DNA of 64,000 nucleotides. It comes from Prototheca cutis. Its lineage: Eukaryota > Chlorophyta > Trebouxiophyceae > Chlorellales > Chlorellaceae. The notes below the pieces were generated by a model that saw only the letters and a program-made list of their open reading frames with translations, did no database searches and was not told the DNA's origin. This document shows, in pieces, positions 31,508 to 44,239 of the stretch. The position numbers and the translations under genes were made by a program. Within the stretch, counting starts at the first letter, position 1. Every line of letters begins with the position of its first letter. The DNA is taken from NCBI GenBank assembly GCA_002897115.2, contig BCIH01000012.1, positions 65,566 to 129,565 of the forward strand, in the 5' to 3' direction.

Positions 31508-34500
31508 TCATGACGAACCATCGCAACCGCTACGGCGACTCCCCCCGCCACCAGCGCCCACGTGCTGCGCGTCGACCTTGAGACGCCGCGCTTTCTTCTT
31601 GCCACGGAGCTCCGTGGCGACTCCCGCGGCCGCCTGCCGCGCGGCGGCGGCATCAAAGGCTGCGGCACCCGGAGCCCCTGCCCGCGCAGCCTCCTCCGCG
31701 CCACGTGCCCGGACCTTTTTCAAACGGCCCGTGTCGTACTCGCTGTCATATGCATCGGGAGCGCGGCGGCGAGGCGCTGCCGCGCGGAGCAGCCTGTCGT
31801 GCGCGCGCACGTCGTCGGCCGCCACGCCCTCCCAGTGCTCGCCCAGCCCTGCTTTTGTGGAAGGGGTCTGCCCAGCCTGCTGCGCCAACAGGTATTGTCG
31901 CACGTCCTCTGGCTTGATCGCAGTGGGGGCCTGAGATCCTGTGGTGGCTTGCGTGACCGGTTTGGAAGCCGGGCCCGAGTCTGCAGTACTCCTGCGGGGC
32001 AGGCACTGCGTAGTACTATCGTCCGTGGGTGGCGCTGCTCCAGAAGCAACGGCATGCACGATGACCGCGGTCTTGTTGGCAGGCTTGCTTGATTTCTCGA
32101 CGACAGCGTCACAAGAGGCAGGCTTGCTGTCCACGCTCGCCTTACTGCTACTACCGTTGGCCGCCATGCGGGCCTGCAGCGCGCGGAGCCGCTGCTGCAG
32201 TGCCGCAGGCCGTACGAGCCCCGTGTCCTCGGCCGCGCGCCTCGCCCGCCGGCCCAGCGGCACCGCCGCCGTCGATCGCACTGCCCGGCGCAATCTGCAA
32301 AAAAAGGTTGCTTGGTGGTGTGGAGGAGGATATACATACATGCATACGGAAGGAATCTCGTACGGTTTCTTCCTCCCGCGCAAAACAGGTCTGGTGCTGG
32401 ACTGCAGGCATTTCGCGTCGAAACCAGCCAGCAATCTTGTGGCTGCCGAGCGACCCCCCCCCCCCCACACACACACACACACCGCATCCCGGGGAAACCC
32501 ATTCGGCGGGGTCAGTCAGGGGTTTTCTAGGCCCGCAAGTGCATGTCGTCACTCTGGTAGACGTCAGTGCCCAGTGCGTGTCGTCACCCCCCGCCAGAGC
32601 AGGGCACCCAGATTCTCACGGCTGGCATGCAAGCGGCTACACAGCGTACAACACATACCCCCCTGCATATCCACACACACATACCGTGATGCGCCGCTGG
32701 ACCAAGACCGGCGGCTCAACGCCATCAGGGCCACTTGCGGCGTGGCGCATACATGATGAGGGTCGTGCTCGTGGCCAAGGCACGGCGTCTCTGGCGCAGG
32801 TGAGCGGCGGCTCCGCGCCGCTAGGGGCGAAGACACCGCGCCGCTGCCGTCTCGCTGTGCCCCGTCGGGAAACGCACGGGTCAGCGCCGACTCGTCGGAA
32901 CTGGACGTTTCCTTCGGAGGCAATGGTATGCTGTTTTGAGCGCCGTGCGAATCCCTTTTCGACACGGTCCCGTTTCCTACTTGCGCTGCGGCACGCGGGT
33001 CGCCGAGCCGGACCCGGAGCGCGGCCAGCGCCGCGGCGGCCAAGTCGGGCTGCCTACTCCGCGCCTGTTTCTTGTCAGCCCGCACAATCGCGGTGGGCGT
33101 GCTCGCCTCTGCCCCGGCCTTGCGCTTGCCCGGGTCTCCATTTGGTGCAGGGCTGATGCCATTGGCAGTCGCCTCGACGACAGCGGAATCGATGCTTCCG
33201 TCGTGAACCAGGGTCTCAGACTTGCGCGGAAGCGCACCGCCACCGATCTCAGACTTGGCCCCCCCAGCGCCATGCGGCCCCTCTCGCCGGATGTAAAACA
33301 GGAGGTACGCTTTTTGGTTGAGGGCGACGCGCTCGCTGACCTGGCTGACCGTCGCGTCGTCGCAGAGATGCCAGACGCCCGTGGCAGCGCGGACAAACGC
33401 GTAGTAGTGCCCGCTGTGCACGCTGTGTCCCGCATGGACAAGGACACCGTACAGGTCGTACTCGAGTGCCGTGCCCTTCCCACCAAGGGCTGCACCTCCG
33501 GCCACAGCGCGGCGGGCCATGTAGGGCGCCAGGTCCAGCGTCGGCGGATAATCCACCCTCTTGCCGATCTTGGCGCCGTGCCCGCCAAAGGCAAAGCGCT
33601 TGAGCGTCAGGGTCAGCACCCGTGGCGCAGCCTCAATGCGCAGCCCCTTCAGCGCGCGCACGCGCGTGCCCTCGCGCGGGCAGCGGTACCGGTTGGCGCC
33701 CTCCAGCGCCTCGTCGGCCGTGAACCAAGCCAATGCCCGCTCCACGCTGCTGGCCGCCGAGACCTCGAGGTCAATGTCCAAAAAAGGGTCGACTGTCCGG
33801 GACTCGTACCCACACGATCCGCACCGCACCGAGCTGCACAGTTTGCCCCCGAAAATTGACGTCACAAACGATGACGGCGGTGGGCCCGGCAGGGGCGGGG
33901 AGCCGGGCGGCCGCCGCGGGACCACCGACTCGTGCAGCGCATCCAACAAACCCAAAAGGTACTCGTGCGCGTCCTCCTGCCGCCCCGGCCGGAAACTGCA
34001 TGTTTTTGTTGGCACATGGATGGATGGTTCTTGGATACACGTCCTCCTTTTTCAATTTGCTGGGCGCTGGGTGTGAGAGACTGGAACATGCACAACGCCA
34101 CGCTCCCCCCTCTCGTCCAGTCAAGCAAAACAGTAGCCCAGTGTGGTGTCAGTGTAACTATGACTATAAGCAAGGGTCCCGGGCCCCGCAGCCCAAAGAC
34201 TGGGATGCACGTGAATGGGCCTCGTTGCATTGTAGAGTTATCTTCACCCACCACGGGCCAGTGCGCACTCCATGAGGAACGGCACCTGTTGCTTCTCCGA
34301 CCTCGTGACGCCAGTGCAAGCACGGCGTCTTTTAACCCATTTCTTTTCCCAGGAGCTCTGAACCAGAACCCCAACACCCTCAAACCCAAAAGCAAGCCGC
34401 ACCTGCGGTTGATGCGGCGGAGGGAGCGCGCGTGGGCCACGGGCGAGAGGACACCGGCGCGGTGTAGCAGCGACCGCTGCATCAGATCCTTTGTCGCCGC

Positions 34501-35116
34501 CAGGACATCGGGCCCGCCGGCCTGGCCTGTGCCGGGGACGGTCCGGGGACACCGAGGCGAGAGCAGCATCTCCGCCAGCGGTGGCGTGTGGATCAGGCAC
34601 TGCAACACGCTGTTCATGAAGCACGTGTTTCCCAAATTTTGCAGACCCGCGCCCTGCAGGATACAAGGGGAGGATGTTGGAGAGTTTGAATCAGGAAAGC
34701 GTGAATGCATGCATGCATGAGGCCCGGGACCAACCCCCCCAATGAGCCATACACCGCTCACTCACCGCCTTGTGCACGGTGCGCCACTCCATGGCCAGGT
34801 CTTCGCCATCCGCGCCGGACTTGCGCTTTTTCTTTGCTTCCAGGGCGTTTCTGGCCGCTGTCATGCCGCTGGCAGGCTCCGAGGCCAGGAATCGCTGCAC
34901 AGCGTGGGAGGCGTCTGAGCTGAGGAACAAACGTCATGAAGCGCCCATGCGCACGCCCAGAGGCTCCGATGCAGGCATGCACCCGCGCACCTCGGCTTCA
35001 GGGTTCAAATGTATGAGCCCAGGCACATCTGCCGGGTTGATGGTGTGCGCATCTCTGCGAACAGCCGGAACAAAGTCTATCCTCCTGGTCTGCACGCCAC
35101 CCCCGTTTGCCAGCAT
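31508..35116 (-). CDS. ubiquitin carboxyl-terminal hydrolase, USP36/USP42 type
   Basis: Cysteine protease that removes ubiquitin. USP36 relatives act in the nucleolus on ribosome biogenesis factors; that role here is inference. Exons 35116-34983, 34919-34766, 34653-34403, 33995-32685 and 32294-31508 join in phase to 878 aa. The Cys box is GAGLQNLGNTCFMNSVLQCL, and the QEDAHEYLLGLLDALH block follows. The Zn-type cysteines are CSSVRCGSCGYES, with two upstream and none recognised downstream. The His box is HAGHSVHSGHYYAFV with DDATV after it. A long disordered tail ends with DAYDSEYDTGRLKKVR and a basic stretch, the hallmark C-terminus of the USP36 group. The start is ATG 35116 (MLANGGG); an upstream start is not excluded. 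Confidence 0.9.
32450..32482. repeat. C(n)(AC)n tract in a USP intron
   Basis: Run of C followed by an AC microsatellite in the intron between the two last USP exons. Same C-then-A order as the POLA1 intron tracts. Confidence 0.75.
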
Positions 35117-35433
35117 GCGGCCAGCAGACTCAGGTGATTGCACGCAGAATAGCTGCTACATTATGGGGATATTCCATTGTGGGAATAGTGCCTCGACTGA
35201 GCGATGGCGTGCTTTCGTTGGCCGCTCTGCTGCAGCTCGCGCCCTGCATGACGATGTTCATGGCGCCCTTTCTTTGGGGCCCCAGAACGAATGGATGGGG
35301 GGAGCTGGGTTCCCATGCTCGTTGAGGTGCCCTGCGTCTGAGTTGGACCACGATTACAGGATTGCGATCTTCATGAAAGTGGCACATCACCATGCCATCA
35401 AAACACGTTGCTCAGGGCACAGCAAAATGCTGC

Positions 35434-36594
35434 CTATTTCCGGCCAATTTTCTTCCCCGGAATAGGACCAGTCTTCTTCCCTTTCCTCGTCCGGGCGTTT
35501 GTTCGTGTCCGTTGCCCTCTCACCGGCAGGTTCTGCGAGTTTTGGAGTGAAAATGCTCTGCACGTCAGAGCGAGGTCGCGCTGCTATACAGCATTCATCA
35601 CCCGCTGCACTGCCTCACCTAGGGCCCTGTGCTGGACCCAGCCCTGCGTCCCACCTGTCAGGCCCAACACGAGAGCCCTCCGCATCCCCCCCCCCCAAAA
35701 TAAAAATGTAACGACAGTAACAACCTGCCGTGTACCATGAGGTGCCGGCGCCCTCGGTAACAGTTGATGTCGATCAGCCGCTTGATGTTCTGGGATACGT
35801 ACCGGCGCAGGTCACCCTCGATCATGTACTTGCTCACCTCATCCCGCAACACCGCCACCTCCTCCTCTGTCAGCTCGTGGGTCCGCTTGTTAGGCACTTT
35901 CTGTCGGCGTTTAGAAGGGAGGAAACTGCCTTGGGTTGTCATGCTGACAACGGGTGAGGAGTGCAGATGCAGCGTGCACACACCACTCCTCTCCCCCAGG
36001 CAAGCTCCCACCACGCAAGGCTCAGTGCAAGGTGCCAAGTCCACACCCACCGTGGCCTCCAAAATCTTCTTGGCCGTGGTGTGCCCTATGCCGTAGATGT
36101 ACTGCAGCGAGTACTCAACGTACTTGGCACTGGGAATCTCCACCCCACCGATGCGCACATGCGTCGCCACGGATGGCCGTGCCCGGCTGGCACACTGCGG
36201 GGACGGGGTGAGCAAGTGGCAGTGGCATGCAGCCCGCACAAGGCCAAGAATGTGTGCAGCGCTTTGAGTCATGTGATGCAGGTTCCAAACATCCGCGCGC
36301 CAGACAGGAAGGCCAACTCCCGCTCGTGATGCCCCAGCCTGGCTACGGCTGTGTATGTACCCATCGCACCAGGGGGCGGACAGGCCGGATGGAGGGTGTG
36401 AAGGGCGCGGGGGAGTGCGACGGCACGCGAGACCTCGCCATCTGCACGGATTGTGGGTTGGCACTCAGAAAGCGGCCGAGCATGCTCGATTGGAACCGCG
36501 TGCCCGAGGTGCAGCAACGCCCTGCGTACATGTCGCTCACCATGGTCGACGACAGCGAGAGACTGCCAAACTGCGTGCAGAGTGTTGCCGCCAT
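35434..36594 (-). CDS. RPS13: plastid (or mitochondrial) 30S ribosomal protein S13, uS13
   Basis: Head protein of the small subunit of bacterial-type ribosomes. Exons 36594-36370, 36194-36051, 35900-35736 and 35532-35434 join in phase to 210 aa. The first exon codes for a Ser/Thr/Arg-rich leader ([19 protein letters not shown]...), a likely organelle transit peptide. The mature part starts [20 protein letters not shown] and has [15 protein letters not shown]. It continues with [31 protein letters not shown] and YRGRRHLM, then [20 protein letters not shown]. Plastid targeting is inferred because bacterial-type S13 in green plants is usually a nuclear-encoded plastid protein. The exon-1 donor (CTG/GTGCGA) is chosen by phase and is the least certain junction. 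Confidence 0.9.
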
Positions 36595-38165
36595 TCTGTG
36601 AACCCTCCTTAACAAGAACAAATGCCTTGATAAACAGGCGGGCTGAGCAGTGCGAGGGCAGGCTCATAACCTTGGGCATAATCAACGAGGCCGGTGGCAT
36701 GGATTGATTGCCGTGCACTCGATGAAGCGCCCACCGGAGCTCCAGCGGTGGAAGGGGGTTGAGAATGCATATGCGAACCGATTCACACGGCCTCCTGGAC
36801 GGGACCACAAGCATGTTCTTGGAGTCAGCACTTTCCAAATTACTTTGTCCATTTCCATTCTATGCAGCTGTATCTGCCGATGCGTCAGACTCGCCAGTTG
36901 TCAGAACAGAATCCATGCCAGGAAACACCAGTGCCTCACCCAGCAGGATTGGCATCCCTGTTTGTTGGAGTGCCGGTCGGTGCCCATCCAGGCCTTCCAT
37001 TTCAGCTGGTGTCATTTCTGGCATTTGACGGCTGCACTGCCCAGCATCAGAGCTGCTCAGGCAGATTTCCCGGGACCCCGAAAAGGCTCGGCGCCATCAA
37101 GAAGTCCCACAGTTTTAATCGCAACCAGTTATGGGAGTCATGAGGACGGCACATGGATATTTACAAGGGGGGGTGTGCTTCTGCACATTGCAGAAACTGG
37201 GGCAAGGGCGAATTGGCGTGATGGCAGGGTGTCGTGCGGTCGCCCTACAAGATCGGAGCAAAAGCCTTATGACTGGAAACTGCCACAGAGAGAGAAGTGC
37301 TCTCTGACCAAATTAGTGGCAAGGATTGGCAATACCGCGCAAGGACAGGCGATAAAATTCCTCGGCAAATTGTCATTGGACCGGTCAGCGATGGCCTTGG
37401 GGCTTACCAAGAGTTACCAAAGAAATTGGGCAGATCAGGGACTTACCACGGCAATGACAGAGCGCTGCGAATTGCACACTATCCTTTTCATATCCCCGCA
37501 TTTCTTTGGACTGCGTCCTGAGGTGTGGTGCGTTGCGTGGGGGCCCGTGCGCGCGTTACCCGCCGCGGCCGCAAACGTCAGGGAGTTCAAATCAATCATG
37601 ATCACATGTCCGAACTGTGCCGAGCCTCCCCGCAAACCGTCCCGAAGCGAGGGGCATCCCCATACACAATGAATGATCGTATAATGTGCTGCATTGAGCA
37701 TTTATACCGAGAGAAATGCCATGGCTGATTTCCGATTGAGGTCTCGCCAGACACCATACTGACCACTTCCGAGAGGTGTGTATGAAAAGACCTCGACTCG
37801 CGTCACGTGTTCAACGGGCGCCAGCCAGATCGAGCGGTCATCGGTAGATAAACGAGACGCAACACAGACCGAGGCTGCGAGGGTTGATTTCGTCGAAAGT
37901 CTCGGCCGGGGTGTTGCGCAGCCCAAGTCTTCACACTGAGCTTGGGCCGTAAACCCCGCCCAGCCCTCAGCCATCCATTGCTTCCTTGATACATCAGTAT
38001 GAGCACGCCATCTCGTGTAGCAGCCTCAGGATACAAAAGCGTGGTCTTGGGAAGACATTCTGCAACATAGTGTACAGTTTTGGGAGCTTGTAAGGGGAGC
38101 TCAAGGATTTGTGTGCAAGAATTTTGTACCAGACTGCAACTTGCCATACGGTACTCCAACACACA
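36595..38165. other. 1.6-kb stretch without a resolved gene
   Basis: It lies between divergent genes (S13 minus, pherophorin-like plus), so it holds both promoters. AT content is higher than in neighbouring exons. The plus strand keeps an unbroken frame of about 317 codons from ATG 36722 to 37672 without recognisable motifs. The minus strand has a 53-codon ATG frame around 37025-36865 (MPEMTPAEMEGLDGH...). Neither could be tied to a family. Confidence 0.4.
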
Positions 38166-40060
38166 ATGCCGCGGCTGGCGGCCTTCGCGCTGCTCTTGGC
38201 ATGCATGACATGCGTGTCCGCCCAACATGCAAGGCAAGGGGGCACATGTGCATCGTTGTTTCTGCTGGTTTGGAATTTCGGGTTCTGGATCCTTTGCACG
38301 CGGTTGATCTTGGGTCGAGCAGAAGTGTACGACGGCGGCGGTGCCTTGCAAAGCTCTGGACACCATGGATCAATGACCATGTTCTCATAAAATCACATGT
38401 GTGTGCAGAAAGGTGTTGAATCTTGAGAAATCTCCCGTGACCGGATTCGTGTCGGCGACCGACCCGTTCACCGGTACGGCCGGGGCCGGGTTAAGGTTTC
38501 CTCTGAGGTCTCTTCCAAGCGGGTCAGGGGGGTTTTCGGAAATCGCCCTCTTCGATGATGAACATGGACTTCCAAACCGTCTAACACGGCGCACGCCAAT
38601 TCATGCCTTTTGAATCGCATGGGAACGAGACTGTCCTGTTTTTCAATCATGCAGGGTCTCAGATTAATGCCCAGGTCTCCGGCGCCTCTGGGGTGTCTGG
38701 CAGTTCCACTGCCAGCGCCTCGGCAAGCTCCAGCACGGGATCCAACTCCGCAATCGCCTCGGCAAGCACGACGAGCACGGGATTGGCCACATCCGCGGGC
38801 GCGGGTGCCCTCACGGCGACTACGCCAGGGACTGCAGTGGCTACTGGCCTGGCTTCCACCAAGGTGGCGCAAGGGGGCTTTGTTCTCTCAAGATGGCCGG
38901 TAACACAGTGAGTCGTCCGTGAATATAGTATCCGCTGCACACACACAATGCCATGCAGACTATTGGAACCGTCAAGTCGCCAACATCCAGCCCTGATGGG
39001 AGCGGGACCGGGGGCGACTCGTGCTTCACCATTCATGGCAAAGTGGTAAGAGCTGGGTTTGGTGGTGTGGCATGCAACTGCATCAGAGTACAGCCTGCGA
39101 CCCAAATGTCCAGTAATGATGGTCATGCTCACCTACATCCCCCGTTCCGCTCATCGTCTGCCAGATCTGCCTACACTCACCATCAGCGGCATCGCCGCCC
39201 TCTTGGTTCCACAAGTCCCCATACCCACCTCCTGGGAAGAACAAGTCGCCTCCAGCACCATCTCCCTCGCCGTCGCCTCTGGTGCCCTCGCCCTCCCCGT
39301 CGGCCCCACTGCCCTCCCCGTCGCCCTCCCCGTCGGCCCCACCGCCCTCCCCGTCGCCCTCGCCCTCGCCGCCCCCGCCCTCCCCATCGCCCTCGCCCTC
39401 GCCGCCCCCGCCCTCCCCGTCGCCCNNNNNNNNNNNNNNNNNNNNNNNNNNNNNNNNNNNNNNNNNNNNNNNNNNNNNNNNNNNNNNNNNNNNNNNNNNN
39501 NNNNNNNNNNNNNNNNNNNNNNNNNNNNNNNNNNNNNNNNNNNNNNNNNNNNNNNNNNNNNNNNNNNNNNNNNNNNNNNNNNNNNNNNNNNNNNNNNNNN
39601 NNNNNNNNNNNNNNNNNNNNNNNNNNNNNNNTCGCCCTCGCCCTCGCCCTCGCCGCCCCCGCCCTCCCCGTCGCCGCCCCCGCCGCCTCCCCCGGCACAG
39701 TCTCCGCCACCGTCCTCCCCGCCACCTTCTGGTTGTTCAGGCGTGACGGTGACCGCCGCAGACCCCTGCGGAGGCTCCTTGACGAGCTACTGCAATGGGA
39801 CTTTTACCTACAACAATGCCCAATCCACCATTTCGGAGGTCAAGGCGATCGATTACACGGTTCCCGGCAGTACCGGCAGCACCGGTTTTTCTCAGGTCAT
39901 CCTGTGCGGCACAAACTACCAGAACCCCTGCACCGCTGGGTCATGGACCCTCACGCAACCAGTCAATCCGAATGGTTGCATGATGGTGCAAATCGATTAC
40001 TCTGGTGGATGCAATTCCGCAGACCCTGTCTTCTGCTTCGACGGCGACTCGCGAAGCTGA
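38166..40060 (+). CDS. pherophorin-like hydroxyproline-rich secreted glycoprotein (interrupted by an assembly gap)
   Basis: Probably an extracellular matrix or cell-wall protein. Exon 1 (38166-38247) codes for a clear signal peptide, MPRLAAFALLLACMTCVSA. It joins in phase to 38655-38899 (Ser/Ala/Thr-rich), 38959-39045 (with DSCFTIHGKV) and 39165 onward. The last exon has an extensin-like rod of SPSPSP and PPPPSPSP units that enters a 206-N gap (39426-39631) and re-emerges as PSPSPPPPPPPAQSPPP. A Cys-rich globular C-terminal domain follows (GCSGVTVTAADPCGG, ILCGTNYQNPC, DYSGGC...FCFDGD). The frame either side of the gap differs, which is expected if the N count is only an estimate. Rod plus Cys-rich domain resembles volvocine pherophorins. 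Function is inferred from architecture. Confidence 0.75.
39426..39631. other. assembly gap of 206 N inside the Ser-Pro rod
   Basis: N run flanked on both sides by the same CCGTCGCCCTCG-type repeats that code for the Ser-Pro rod. The gap is most likely a collapsed or unassembled stretch of that repeat, so its true length is unknown. Confidence 0.9.
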
Positions 40061-41242
40061 ATCAGGCCTTGCTCCTGGATGGAAAGAAGCGGGTGCGGGC
40101 TGCACCTTCCCCCGCCTCAACTGTGGCCGACGTTCCGCACAGGAAAACTCCCCCTCCCCCAATCTCTCTGTCCTAGATCCTTTTGCGTGCTGCACCCGCC
40201 TGAATGCCCCTGGCAGGGGATGCTGGAAGCCCCGTCCCCATGCTGCTTGCAGTCTCTGCTGCACTGCGGGGTGACCCCATGCACACAAAACTGCAAGACA
40301 CTGTTTCTTTGTCCATTGCAGCTTGGAGAGTGTGTTGCTGTGCAGCATTTGTCCTGGCTTTTCGCGATCCTCGGGTGTATATATTTTGCGTGCCTCGCCC
40401 TTTAGATTCCAGGCTTGGCATTGGATGCTGTTGCATGCTCCACAAAACTGCAATCAAACAGAATTCTGTCCCCCAAATGCACATTTCTGCAAACCCCCGG
40501 ATGAATCCAGCACTGGGCCACTTGGCATGTGGTTCTTCCATGTTCATTCCTGGCCAAGCATGGCTGCCCTATGTACAGTGCAGGGCAAAAATGATGAAAC
40601 CTTCTCGCGATTCGTCGACTCCCACCTGCACAGCAAGGGCATGTCTCTCAAACAAAATGCCTGTTGGACCGCATTCCCTGGCCACATCGCTCAGAGAATG
40701 ATTTGGGTTCCTTCTTGGCAGCAGGACAGGTCGTGCAAGGAGCTTTTAGAAGGTCCTGCAAATTGACCCTGGCACGACAATTGTCACACCTTGGTGGCCC
40801 ATCATTGAGGTGGTCCACCTTCCTATTGCCCTGCAGAGTGAAAATTTTCATCAGTGATGCCCAGCAACCCCCGGGGTGATGTGACGCCGTTGCTGGCTGA
40901 GCTGGTTGCATTATTCTTGCCCTGCATGGTACCCCGACTTCCGCGGCGAGCCCAACAAACAAGGGCCGACAAATGCATTACAGCACCCATGATGGGTTAC
41001 ATCGCTTTCCTTACTGGCTACCGGGATCTAAAATGGAGCCCAAAAAATGCACGTCTGAGAAAATCCCCAAGCAGGCAGGCAGAGACAGGACGAAATCCAG
41101 GTCACGTGCGTCCTCCGGCCGGACATGCCGGCCGTGCGCCCGGGGGTTTGGCCGTGGGCACATATGAGCGATGGCTCCGCATGCGCCTAAATTAAGACAG
41201 GCAACCCTTTAAGGTGGAGTTCTAAGACCCTATACATGCCGC
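40061..41242. other. 1.2-kb intergenic region with a dispersed repeat
   Basis: 3' side of the pherophorin-like gene and promoter of the purple acid phosphatase. The middle holds copy B of the dispersed repeat. No intact gene is seen. Confidence 0.5.
40565..40945 (-). repeat. dispersed repeat, copy B (inverted partner at 30790-31145)
   Basis: Reads on the minus strand like copy A. A minus-strand open frame (40962-40648) keeps GNRKVDHLNDGPPRCDNC, then CTTCPAAKKEPKSFSERC before a stop. It is longer than in copy A, so this copy is less damaged. The CxxC...CxxC spacing suggests a zinc-ribbon-like peptide. It may be a transposable-element fragment; identity is unproven. Confidence 0.8.
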
Positions 41243-44239
41243 ATGATGCGGTCAATGGCCCTGGCCACCCTGGCCATCATGGCTGTTGCGTCCTGCGTTT
41301 CGCCTGCCGCTGCCACTGGGCGTGTCATGATCGAACTGGTCACAGCCGAGGGGACCCCCGTTAGTACTACCCCAAACGGCAAGATGTACAACTGGTCAGA
41401 CACCTCGCCCAGTGGAATCGCGCGCGGCATGCCCGACATCCCCCTGACGGACCCCCGGCTGCAGCCTGCCCTGCAGGGCTATCCGGAGCAGGTCAGCATC
41501 ATGTACTACGGACCCACAGCCATCCGCTTCGGCTGGTCCACCGGTGAGTCCAACGACGTTGCTTGTAGGGAACTTTGGACTTTCAGTGGGCCGGGGCATG
41601 GCGCGGTCATGGTTGCTGGCTTTCGAGCATGGAATTTGTGTTCCATTTTTGGGGCCAGAGCAAGGGAGTGCCCACCGCCTTTCAACTGTGCAAAAAGAAG
41701 AGCCACACCGACATCATCAGCGCGTGCAGGGCCACAACGTGGGCACATCCTATCCCCATGCCGCCCTCCTAATTTACAGGCCAGTACCAGGTGGGGTATG
41801 GGTCGCTCAAGGGCAACCGCGATGCCGCCAAGTCCGACGTGCAACTTGGCCTGGCTTCTGGAGCATACACTGAGACTTACAACGGTGAGAAGAGATGCGG
41901 CGGGCGGTGAACAAAGGTGCATTGTCGACGGAGTTGCATGGCGCATGGTCCTGGAACTTGTTTCTTTTGTGTGATGAGAAAATGGTGGCATAAGCATAGT
42001 GCACCATGCACCTGTACCAACAAGTCTGACAGGGAGAATGTTTTGTGAATGGGAAATGATCACGCCTGTTCTCTGCGGTCAGAGCCTCGACGATACGAGT
42101 CCATGCCCACTCACCCGCAGGCACTTCCACGCGCTACAACTACACCTACTGGGGATTCCCTGGTGCGCTCAACTACACCAGCGGCAAGCTGCACTCGGTG
42201 GTCGTCGAGAACTTGACCCCGGGGACCACCTACTTCTACCGCGTTGGCGACGCCACCACGCAGTACTGGAGCGATGTGCGTGGGATGGCAGCATGCAGCG
42301 TAGTGGGAGAGCAGGCTGACATGGGCTTGAGTTGGCCCAAGGGAGTACTGCATGTTGTTCATGCTTCGGCCTAGCTTGTGGACTCATCGCCACACGACAA
42401 TATCTGTCCCCACACTGGAAGTGTTGGCATATCCCACACAAGGCACAAAGTATATGCCCGACATCACTCTGACAATCGGCCTCACTCAACTTCCCTGCTC
42501 GCATTCTCGACGCACAGGAGTTTAGCTTCACCATGCCCCCCGCGCCAGCTGCCAAATATCCATTTGTACTGGGCATGCTCGGCGACGTGGGTCAGACCGC
42601 AAACTCCTCCGATACCTTTACCCACCTCCTCGCAAGCGAGCCCCAGGTTGGCGGGTGGGTGGGCAGGCGGGGCCAGCACCGCTGCACTGCATGCTTGCCC
42701 AGGGAGGCAAAGAATGCTCCAGCAGGGCATAGCCCCATGTATGCGATGCCCCATCCTCACCCAACAAGCCCACATGCACACAGGCAGTGGTCTTGGCTGG
42801 TGACCTGAGCTATGCAGATGTCTACATCTCCAACGGTACCATTCAAGCCTTCATTAACAACGGCACCTGGGGCCCTGAGAGTGTACCTGGACCCAAGGTG
42901 CCGACCCCCTGGCCATTGGACGGTACCTTCCAGCCACGCTGGTGAGTTCTGGTGTCTTGCAGGCCCGCGGTTTTGAAATGCGTCACCGCCAGGTGTCACC
43001 GTGGGACTTGAAGGCATCACTCCTACCATAGCCCCTGAAGGATGATACCACAATCACTCTTTCCCCTGCCAAGCTCCCCGACAACCTGCATGCTGCTGCT
43101 TGTCCCAACACAGGGACTCTTGGGGTCGCCTGGCGAGCCCTGCCACGAGCCGGTTCCCCTTCCTGTTTGCCGCTGGGAACCACGAGCTGGAGGTCCAGAG
43201 CAACGGCCAGAGCTTTGTTTCCTACAAGGTGAGCGGCTGTTGGTTCGTGGATACTGTGGCTGGGCAAGGGGGGCCAGTGGCCAACGATTCTTTTCTCTGG
43301 TCTCGGCAGCCGAGACCTGCTGTGCCATTGAGGGTGTCCTAATCCATCGCAGCATCCCCTCTCTTTTCCAATCATCATCCCAGATGCGGTATCCGTCCAA
43401 TGCGGCGGCGAGCGGCAGCAACAACCCGCTGTGGTACTCCCAGAACGTGGGCCCCATGCACATCGCCGTCATCACTTCTTACGCTCCCTACGACATGACC
43501 TCGGAGCAGTACCTCTGGTTGGAGTCTGACCTGGCCAATGTCAACCGCACGGAGACGCCGTGGCTCATCGTGGTCTTCCACGCACCCTGGTACACCTCCT
43601 ACCAAGCACACTACATGGAGGCCAACTGTCATCGCCTGGACACGGAGACATTGCTGTATGAGAACGGCGTGGACCTCGTGCTCAACGGCCACGTGCATGC
43701 CTATGAGCGCACCTTCCCTGTCTACAACTTCACGCTCAACGACTGTGGGCCCGTGCACATCACCGTGGGTGATGGTGGCAACGTCGAGAAGCTTGCCGCT
43801 GTGTTTGCAGACCTGCCAGGCGAGTGCCCCGAGGTCACTGAGTACGGGCCTTCGTACCAGCCGGAGGCGTGCCCGCAGTACCTCTACGACGGCAACTACT
43901 GCGCCTCCTCCCAGCCCTTCTGGTCGGCCTACAGGTGCGCTCTTGTGGGTGTGAAACGTTGGCCGCCTTGACGAGTGTGTGGCGTCGCATTCATGAAACC
44001 CTGGGCCCCGCCAGATGCCTGAACCAACCGACCATTGCCACATGCCCCACCCCACTTCCCGACACAGGGAGCCGTCCTTTGGCCATGGGACACTGGAGAT
44101 CCACAATGCCACGCATGCGTACTTTGAGTGGCAGCGCAATCAAGACAGCGACACCTCCGTGGGCGATTCCGTCTGGCTCAAGCGTGACCCGGAGCAGTGC
44201 GGTATCCCTGTGGAAGGCCTCAACAGCGACCGCTACTAG
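41243..44239 (+). CDS. PAP: purple acid phosphatase, secreted
   Basis: Dinuclear metal phosphatase that releases phosphate from organic esters, usually extracellular or vacuolar. Eight exons (41243-41543, 41780-41884, 42121-42275, 42518-42646, 42784-42941, 43114-43228, 43384-43934, 44068-44239) join in phase to 561 aa. A signal peptide ends near SCVSPAAATG. The N-terminal fibronectin-like part has TPGTTYFYRVGD. All five metal-site blocks are visible: GDVG, GDLSYAD, GNHE, VVFHAPWY and GHVHAYER. Several N-x-S/T sites suggest glycosylation. The size fits the large plant-type PAP group. Phosphate-starvation regulation is likely from the family but no element is visible. Confidence 0.95.

Noticed and set aside
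32089..33156. 355-codon plus-strand open frame
   Set aside because: Antisense to USP exons and runs through an intron with a C/AC tract.
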